Both the position numbers and the translations under genes were made by a program. Under the pieces are notes generated by a model, which was given only the letters and a program-made list of their open reading frames with translations, searched no databases and was not told where the DNA came from. From Streptomyces sp. P3 (GTDB lineage Bacteria > Actinomycetota > Actinomycetes > Streptomycetales > Streptomycetaceae): a stretch of DNA of 64,000 nucleotides. The stretch covers positions 7,750,001-7,814,000 of the forward strand of contig NZ_CP028369.1 of assembly GCF_003032475.1 (NCBI RefSeq). The letters are read 5' to 3'. This document shows, in pieces, positions 58,967-64,000 of this stretch (within the stretch, counting starts at the first letter, position 1; each line of letters starts with the position of its first letter).

Positions 58967-60034
58967 TCAGCGCAGCCGGTCGGCAGCGTTCGCCGCCTTC
59001 ACCGCGGCGCGATGGACCGCCGGGTTGGTGCGAATCGCCTCACGAGCGGTGCGCCCCGACGCCATCCGCGCCCGGCACAGCGCTGCCTTGGGGGTGTGCC
59101 GGGCGACGTACCCCTCGGTGACGGTCAGTTCCGCCGTCTTGAGATCGTCCTTGTGCGTCCCGGCGCCCTTGCCCAGGTCGATGTGGACGATACCGCGATC
59201 CGCGGCGGCCTCGGCGAGCTTGAGGCACAACAGGATGCCGGGCGAGTAACGGGCGAACCGGGTGTCGTAGGTGGGAAACCAGCCGGCGAGCACCTGGGAC
59301 GACCGCAACTGATAGCGCATGGCGACGGGCTCCTCACCCGCGTAGAGCACGGACAGGGTGCCGGAGCAGGACTCCGAGGAGACATCGAAGAGCTCTCGCA
59401 GAATCGCCTGGAACGACTCCTGGGACAGCAGGTCGCGACGCCCCTTCTCCCGCAACTGGGCGGACTTCCAGCGGATCAGGGTGTCGAGGAGTGCACTTTC
59501 GGACGCATGGAACACCAGACGGACCGGGCCCACTTCACGGGTCAGCTTTCGTTCCTTCTGACGCGCCGACTTGAGGAACTTGCGGTGCAGATGTTCGAAG
59601 TACGTGCTGTGGTCGCCGTTCAGCTCCATGATGGGCGAGCCGGCTCGGGCGCGAGGCGTGCCGGCGGCCTCGAAGGGCGTCTGTCCCGCCGCCAGGTGGT
59701 CGTACTCCCACATCGCGAGATCGCACGCCCGGAGCAGCTCCACCGGATCCCAGTCGAGGCCGGGCTCGTGAATCAGGCCCTGGCAGTCGCAGAAGCCCGA
59801 GCCGATGGGCTTGCCTGAGCCGAGGGCATGCCGTTCGAAGGGGAAGAAGCCAACAGTTCGGGACCCCTCGGAGAGCCGCGCGACACGGGCGGTCGCCCGC
59901 TGGTGCCCCACAGCAAGGGTGAACTCGGGAGAGAGGAAAGGGTTGGCCAGCGTGAGGTCGGCAGCCTGCATGGCGCGCCACGCGGTGAGGTCGGCAGGGG
60001 TCAGCTCGTCGGGTCGGAGGACAGTGACATCCAT
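58967..60034 (-). CDS. BioF2/FemX-like acyltransferase (GNAT_6) (2)
   Basis: This is a 355-residue protein from ATG 60034 (GAGGTG 9 nt upstream; an in-frame GTG at 60043 is possible). Family segments are LANPFLSPEFTLAVG, FLKSARQKERKLTREVGPV, LREKGRRDLLSQESFQAILREL, AMRYQLRSSQVLAGWFPTYD and IDLGKGAGTHKDDLKT, typical of the BioF2-like acetyltransferases in cellulose/EPS operons. It lies 10 nt after the glycosidase-like gene on the same strand, so it belongs to the polysaccharide operon 63998 to 58967. The donor is presumably an acyl-CoA and the acceptor a glycan unit. Confidence 0.82.
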   Translation of the reverse strand: MDVTVLRPDELTPADLTAWRAMQAADLTLANPFLSPEFTLAVGHQRATARVARLSEGSRTVGFFPFERHALGSGKPIGSGFCDCQGLIHEPGLDWDPVELLRACDLAMWEYDHLAAGQTPFEAAGTPRARAGSPIMELNGDHSTYFEHLHRKFLKSARQKERKLTREVGPVRLVFHASESALLDTLIRWKSAQLREKGRRDLLSQESFQAILRELFDVSSESCSGTLSVLYAGEEPVAMRYQLRSSQVLAGWFPTYDTRFARYSPGILLCLKLAEAAADRGIVHIDLGKGAGTHKDDLKTAELTVTEGYVARHTPKAALCRARMASGRTAREAIRTNPAVHRAAVKAANAADRLR

Positions 60035-60044
60035 CGCGATCACC

Positions 60045-61376
60045 TCAGTTGTACCGGGAGATCACCGCGGAGTAGTCCGCGAGTGACGAGCCCGGAGTAC
60101 CGTCGTAAAGGTTCCTTTCGAACGCCCACATCAGCCCCTGCAGTCCGCAGCTCTTCATCTGTCGGGCTGCCTGGGCCACGACGCCGGGATAGTAAGGGCT
60201 CACATGGGTCCCGGCGCTTTCTCCGTTCAGCAGGGCGAAGTTGTACTGCCGCGCGATGCGGCTGATCCAGCGCACCGAGGACCAGCTGGTCTGGACGTGG
60301 CCGGGTGGGGCCTGGATGTCCACCTGGCGGTCGCCGGGGGCACAGCCGTTGTTCCTCGGCTCTCCCGTGCCGTCCACGAGCGAGGTTGGCACGATCTGCA
60401 CGTTCCGGCGGTCGTGGATCTGGCCGAGGGTCTTGTAGAAACCAGCCCCGATCCCGACCAGCCGGGAATCATCCGTCTCGTCCACGTGGAGGTGACCATC
60501 GAGGGTGCGTTGGTAGTTCTGGGGGTAGTAGCCCATGCCCGGCACGAGCACCTTCAGGAACCCGTCGTAGCCCAGTGACCTGTAGTACTTGATCTGCCAG
60601 TTGACGGCGTCGGACAGAGACCGCAGATACCAGTCGTACCACTCGCCGACCTGAGCCTTGGTGAATGCCTTCCCCCGATAGGTGTGCTGACCCGGTTTCC
60701 AGCCGGGGAACGGGTTGGCGGTGACGGTGGGCGGCCGCCCCGTCCGGGCCCCGCTCTGGGCGTTCTTGTCGAACGCCCAGTAGTAGGTCTTCGTATCCGG
60801 GAGACCGGGGCCGTCCGAAGGGTAGGTGAACTCGCCGGAGCCACTCACCCCGACCCGGATGGCCCAGAAGTTGTCGAGTCCGATGACCCTGGCGAGCTGG
60901 TCGACGTAACCCTGCGCTTTCTCGCGCACGGTCTGGCTGAAGACCATGTTGGGGGTTTCCGTGAGGCGATCTGAATTCTGGTTCACATAGGAGGCTTCGG
61001 GATATTTCTCGTAAAGCCAACTCGGCGCGCGGTTCAGGCCCAGGCTCACCTCGACGAGCAAGCCCGCCTTCTGGAACCGGTCCAATTCCTGTTTGACGCT
61101 TTCGAGGTACTGGGAGGAATATTCCCCCTCCCGGACCTCGTACCGGTCCCAGGAGATCTGCATTTCGGCGACCTGGATGCCCTTGCTCCGCTCGAGGTGC
61201 GCTTTCTCCGGTCTGCTCTGCAGGGCCCCGAAGTAATAACTCGGGCCTTCGTCGCCCGGGGGGACCCGGACGCAGGCCACGGCGAGGAGCACAGCGGCGA
61301 TGATGCCGAGAGGCCTCCGGTGGTGTGCGGTCTGGCCGACCGCGCGTCGCAGCGCTGCGCGCCGTGCCGGGTTCAC
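60045..61376 (-). CDS. Exported glycosidase-like protein (GH42-like barrel)
   Basis: This is a 443-residue protein. GTG 61376 overlaps the glycosyltransferase stop. The N-terminal signal/anchor is GIIAAVLLAVAC (C35, weak lipobox). The domain reads like a beta-galactosidase-type TIM barrel: ISWDRYEVREGEYSSQYLESV, PSWLYEKYPEASYVNQ, a candidate acid/base Glu in VSGSGEFTYPS and a candidate nucleophile Glu in LLNGESAG. In synthesis operons such proteins trim or cleave nascent polysaccharide outside the membrane. Substrate unknown. No CBM is attached, in contrast to the catabolic enzymes at 12-19 kb. Confidence 0.7.
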   Translation of the reverse strand: MNPARRAALRRAVGQTAHHRRPLGIIAAVLLAVACVRVPPGDEGPSYYFGALQSRPEKAHLERSKGIQVAEMQISWDRYEVREGEYSSQYLESVKQELDRFQKAGLLVEVSLGLNRAPSWLYEKYPEASYVNQNSDRLTETPNMVFSQTVREKAQGYVDQLARVIGLDNFWAIRVGVSGSGEFTYPSDGPGLPDTKTYYWAFDKNAQSGARTGRPPTVTANPFPGWKPGQHTYRGKAFTKAQVGEWYDWYLRSLSDAVNWQIKYYRSLGYDGFLKVLVPGMGYYPQNYQRTLDGHLHVDETDDSRLVGIGAGFYKTLGQIHDRRNVQIVPTSLVDGTGEPRNNGCAPGDRQVDIQAPPGHVQTSWSSVRWISRIARQYNFALLNGESAGTHVSPYYPGVVAQAARQMKSCGLQGLMWAFERNLYDGTPGSSLADYSAVISRYN

Positions 61377-62467
61377 GGCAGGACCTCCTTGTACAACCGT
61401 TCGTACTGCGCTCGGAAACGGTCGGGCCCGAACACCTCCTCAACCGTGGCACGCCCAAGCCTCGCCTGCATCTCCCACCACTGGGGCCGCTCGAGCAGCT
61501 GAGTCAGCAGTTCGCCCGTCCGCAGTCGGTCCCCGGCAGGAGCGCGCAGTCCCGCGTCCCCGAGCGTGGCGAACTGGGGAAGATCGCTGAGTATCACCGG
61601 GCGTCCGGTGGCCAGCGCTTCCAGCACCACGAAGGGGATGTCCGCTTTCCCACCCAGCCTCTGCGGGGGGAAGAGCAGCACATCCGTCGCCTGCAACAGC
61701 CCGGGCATGTCGGAGACATGGCCCAGGATGTCGACGTCCGGGAGTCCCTCTCGGGCCGCCAGGGCCCGCAGTTCTGCCTCCAGTGGGCGCACGTCCTGAC
61801 CCAGCCGGGCCCGCATGGCCAGCACCAGCCGGAACCGGGCCCCGCGCCGGTATGCCTCCGACGCAGCGGCGATCGTCTCGTGCGCGCCGCCCTCCGGGTC
61901 GTGGTGACCGGCGAACAACACGACGGGAGTCCCTCCGACGCGCGGCTGCCACGGCCACCGGTCCAGCGGAATCGTCGGCGGAATCACCCGGACGTCGCCG
62001 AACCCCGCCGCGCGCAACTGTCCGGCCGTCGCCTCCGACAGGGCGACGGTCACTCCCAGCGGCCGCGCTCGCTCCAGCAGACCGGCGTCCACCACTCCGG
62101 ACACCGTGTGGATGACCGGACCGCCGCCGAGAATGCACCTCCGCAGCCGGGAGAACAACGGGTATGTCCTCCCGATCGTCAGGACCGCGTGCACCAGATC
62201 CGTACGGCGAGCAAGGACACCACCGAGGAGGGCTGCCTGGAACCGTTCCGGAACGTGCGGGCCACCGTCGTGCGACACGATGGGCACGGCTCGGCCACGC
62301 GTCGGCCCGCGCTGGCCGCGCGAGGGCCACCGTGAGAACCACACGAAGTCCCGATCCGGCATGCATTCGGCGATGGACGAGGCCAGCCGGGTGTCAGCAC
62401 CCGCACCGCCCTCGTACGGGCAGCTGGTGAACAGCAGTACCCGGCTCCGCGCCGAGGGGCTAGCCAT
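61373..62467 (-). CDS. GT4-type glycosyltransferase
   Basis: This is a 364-residue GT-B-fold enzyme from ATG 62467, overlapping the upstream gene by 8 nt. The C-terminal half has TPVVLFAGHHDPEGGAHETIAAA, LGHVSDMPGLLQATDVLLFPPQRLGGKADIPFVVLEALATGRPVI, the nucleotide-sugar site where EALA supplies the conserved Glu of family GT4. The N-terminal half has a GGAGADTRLASSIAE acceptor-site loop. Donor sugar unknown. It lies in the middle of the overlapping polysaccharide operon. Confidence 0.85.
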   Translation of the reverse strand: MASPSARSRVLLFTSCPYEGGAGADTRLASSIAECMPDRDFVWFSRWPSRGQRGPTRGRAVPIVSHDGGPHVPERFQAALLGGVLARRTDLVHAVLTIGRTYPLFSRLRRCILGGGPVIHTVSGVVDAGLLERARPLGVTVALSEATAGQLRAAGFGDVRVIPPTIPLDRWPWQPRVGGTPVVLFAGHHDPEGGAHETIAAASEAYRRGARFRLVLAMRARLGQDVRPLEAELRALAAREGLPDVDILGHVSDMPGLLQATDVLLFPPQRLGGKADIPFVVLEALATGRPVILSDLPQFATLGDAGLRAPAGDRLRTGELLTQLLERPQWWEMQARLGRATVEEVFGPDRFRAQYERLYKEVLP

Positions 62468-63998
62468 CGCGGCCGCCCAACAGCGACGGGGGCGGCACCG
62501 GCACCCGGTACAGCTCCACCGTGCCGTACGTGCGGCCATGGAAGGAGAAGAGCAGTGCACCGTGCCGGGTGAGCTGCCGCGCCTCGCGTGGTGTGAACGA
62601 GGAGAGGTTGTGCTCGACGATCCGCCACGGCACGACGACGTAGGCAACTCGCTCCCTCGCCCGAGCCTGCGGCGTGGCCCATTCGCCCATGCGGTAGCGG
62701 TCCTCGAGGAGCAGGCTGCTCGATTCGCTCATGGAGGTGATCGAACTGCCTGCGGGGACGTGTCGTGTCATGTACTGCCGAAGTCGCTCGTACCCGTCGT
62801 CGGGTTGTGCGGTGGCCCCCGCGAAGGTGAACCCGGACCACGCCAGGGTCAGCGTCAGCATGGACACCGCTGCGACGCGCGAGACGGCGGCGCGGGGCGC
62901 GCGCTCGGTCCGCCGCTCCCACAGCTGTACGGCCCTCATCGTCAGGATCACGATCGTCGGAACGATCAGCAGGTACAGCTGCTGTTCCTCCAGTGTGCCC
63001 TTCACGACGGCGTAGCCGAGGGCCAGGGTCGCCGACACATACCAGAGCGCCAGCAGACGCTGCGGCGGGCCACCGCGACGCAGCAGAGGAACCACGGCCA
63101 AGGGGGCCAGGATCAGGAGCACATACGTGCTTCCGAAGCTGGACATCTCCTCGATGAGGCGCTGGGAAAGGGAGGTCGATTTCCCGGAATTGAAGCCGGT
63201 CTCCTGCACCAGGCCCAGCAGCCGTCTGATTCCGTGAGTCTTGGTCCCCCACAGCGCGTCGATATGGCCCGCCCACGCCACGGTGCTGACGTAAATCGCG
63301 TACGGCACGGCGGCGAAACCGGCGGCGAGCAATGGCAGTGACCGCTTCGACGGCCAGATGAACACCGTGGCGGCGAGCAGGGGCAGCACGGTGACGAGAG
63401 CCGTCACGTCCTTCGTCAGGATGGCCAGGCCGAAGAGGAGCCCGGCAGCGGCCGCGCGCCGACGCCCCTTGACCCCCGGATTCCTTTCCGTCAACGGCAG
63501 CAGCACCAGATAGCCCAGTAGTACCCAGAGCATCGCCGACGTCTCGATGAGTACGCGTTGGTTGATCCGGAGGATGAACGGATCGATGGCGAAGACCGCG
63601 CCCACGGCGACGCCGGCCAGGGTGGATCTGGTGACGCGTGCCGTCAGCAACACCAGCACCACGGCGGTGAATCCGGCGAGCAGGGCGTTGAGCTGACGCA
63701 TCTGGTACACCCCGGAGACGACGTCCGCGGACGCGCCGAACAGTCGCTCCCAGCCGCCCTCGAGATAGAAGAAGCCGGGCGGGTGGAGCCAGAACAGCCC
63801 ACCGTCGTCCCGAGGGAAGCCCCCATGGGCCACGGAGTGACCGAAGCGCCAGTAGAAGATCTCGTCACCGAACACGTCCGGCCCGCGGCCGACCCCGAAC
63901 AGACGGAGCAGTGCGGTGAACAGGCCGCCGCAGACCGCCACCGCCCAGAGCGGTACCGCGCGCAGCCACGCCACCGGCATGGGCAGGGCCCTGCTCAC
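62460..63998 (-). CDS. Polytopic glycosyltransferase (GT39/ArnT-like), possibly complete
   Basis: This 512-residue integral membrane protein has about 11 TM segments. The first outer loop holds GDEIFYWRFGHSV, the acidic D-E motif of the PMT/ArnT-type GT-C transferases, followed by HPPGFFYLEGGW. Lipid-linked sugars are the usual donor. GTG 63998 sits 2 nt from the window end and overlaps a TGA in another phase, so an upstream operon gene probably ends there. An internal ATG seven codons later is the alternative start. The C-terminal ~140 residues form an extracytoplasmic domain (YERLRQYMTRHVPAGSSITSMSES). Confidence 0.82.
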   Translation of the reverse strand: MSRALPMPVAWLRAVPLWAVAVCGGLFTALLRLFGVGRGPDVFGDEIFYWRFGHSVAHGGFPRDDGGLFWLHPPGFFYLEGGWERLFGASADVVSGVYQMRQLNALLAGFTAVVLVLLTARVTRSTLAGVAVGAVFAIDPFILRINQRVLIETSAMLWVLLGYLVLLPLTERNPGVKGRRRAAAAGLLFGLAILTKDVTALVTVLPLLAATVFIWPSKRSLPLLAAGFAAVPYAIYVSTVAWAGHIDALWGTKTHGIRRLLGLVQETGFNSGKSTSLSQRLIEEMSSFGSTYVLLILAPLAVVPLLRRGGPPQRLLALWYVSATLALGYAVVKGTLEEQQLYLLIVPTIVILTMRAVQLWERRTERAPRAAVSRVAAVSMLTLTLAWSGFTFAGATAQPDDGYERLRQYMTRHVPAGSSITSMSESSSLLLEDRYRMGEWATPQARARERVAYVVVPWRIVEHNLSSFTPREARQLTRHGALLFSFHGRTYGTVELYRVPVPPPSLLGGRDG

Positions 63999-64000
63999 GA

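Noticed and set aside
1..64000. tRNA, rRNA, insertion sequence, integrase or attachment site
   Set aside because: None was recognised on reading both strands; weakly conserved small RNAs cannot be excluded by eye.

Overview
The window is high-GC DNA with GTG/TTG starts, many 4-nt ATGA/GTGA gene overlaps, CBM13-bearing secreted glycosidases, multiple universal stress proteins and an MFS/TetR/GGDEF-EAL complement. All of this points to a Streptomyces chromosome, probably accessory or arm-type DNA. No rRNA, tRNA, CRISPR array, insertion sequence or prophage gene was recognised.

Region 1 (1-19,000) is catabolic and secretory. It opens with a 5'-truncated amidohydrolase and a secretory lipase gene broken by an in-frame amber codon. 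A carbohydrate utilisation locus follows: DUF2264 protein, a DeoR-HTH/LacI-type regulator, a D-2-hydroxyacid dehydrogenase, a sugar-binding lipoprotein with two translationally coupled permeases, a DUF624 membrane protein, and three exported CBM13 enzymes (GH5, GH27, GH59). No transporter ATPase is present; Streptomyces normally supplies it in trans (MsiK). Strong hairpins separate the three enzyme genes.

Region 2 (19,100-46,700) is a stress/hypoxia island. It holds two CBS-BON proteins, a type II P-type ATPase coupled to two TrkA/RCK proteins, a P1B-type ATPase fused to hemerythrin, and an electron-transfer operon (single-TM protein, ApbE, ferric-reductase-like membrane protein, NuoF-like protein, ferredoxin) behind a two-component system. 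It also holds a phosphotransferase/P-loop protein coupled to a short USP, two full-length USPs, a GH65 enzyme and a two-gene NAD-type formate dehydrogenase. Gene content resembles the mycobacterial DosR dormancy regulon and the Streptomyces OsdR stress cluster. Several members are decaying: a USP, a BON domain, an Hsp20 tail and a frameshifted DUF1918-HTH-PNPOx gene.

Region 3 (46,900-57,700) carries a small secreted Ala-rich protein, then the most unusual locus of the window: a stand-alone NRPS (MbtH-A-PCP-reductase) overlapping by 4 nt a divergent leucyl/phenylalanyl-tRNA-protein transferase (Aat) homologue. The A-domain pocket carries two acidic residues, suggesting a basic amino acid, and Aat enzymes acylate N-terminal Arg/Lys. 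A tRNA-dependent route to a small peptide aldehyde is therefore a testable idea. A GGDEF/EAL membrane protein, an MFS exporter and a TetR regulator with a clear operator follow.

Region 4 (57,800-64,000) looks like part of an extracellular polysaccharide locus: two BioF2/FemX-like acyltransferases, a glycosidase-like exported protein, a GT4 glycosyltransferase and a polytopic glycosyltransferase reaching the right edge.
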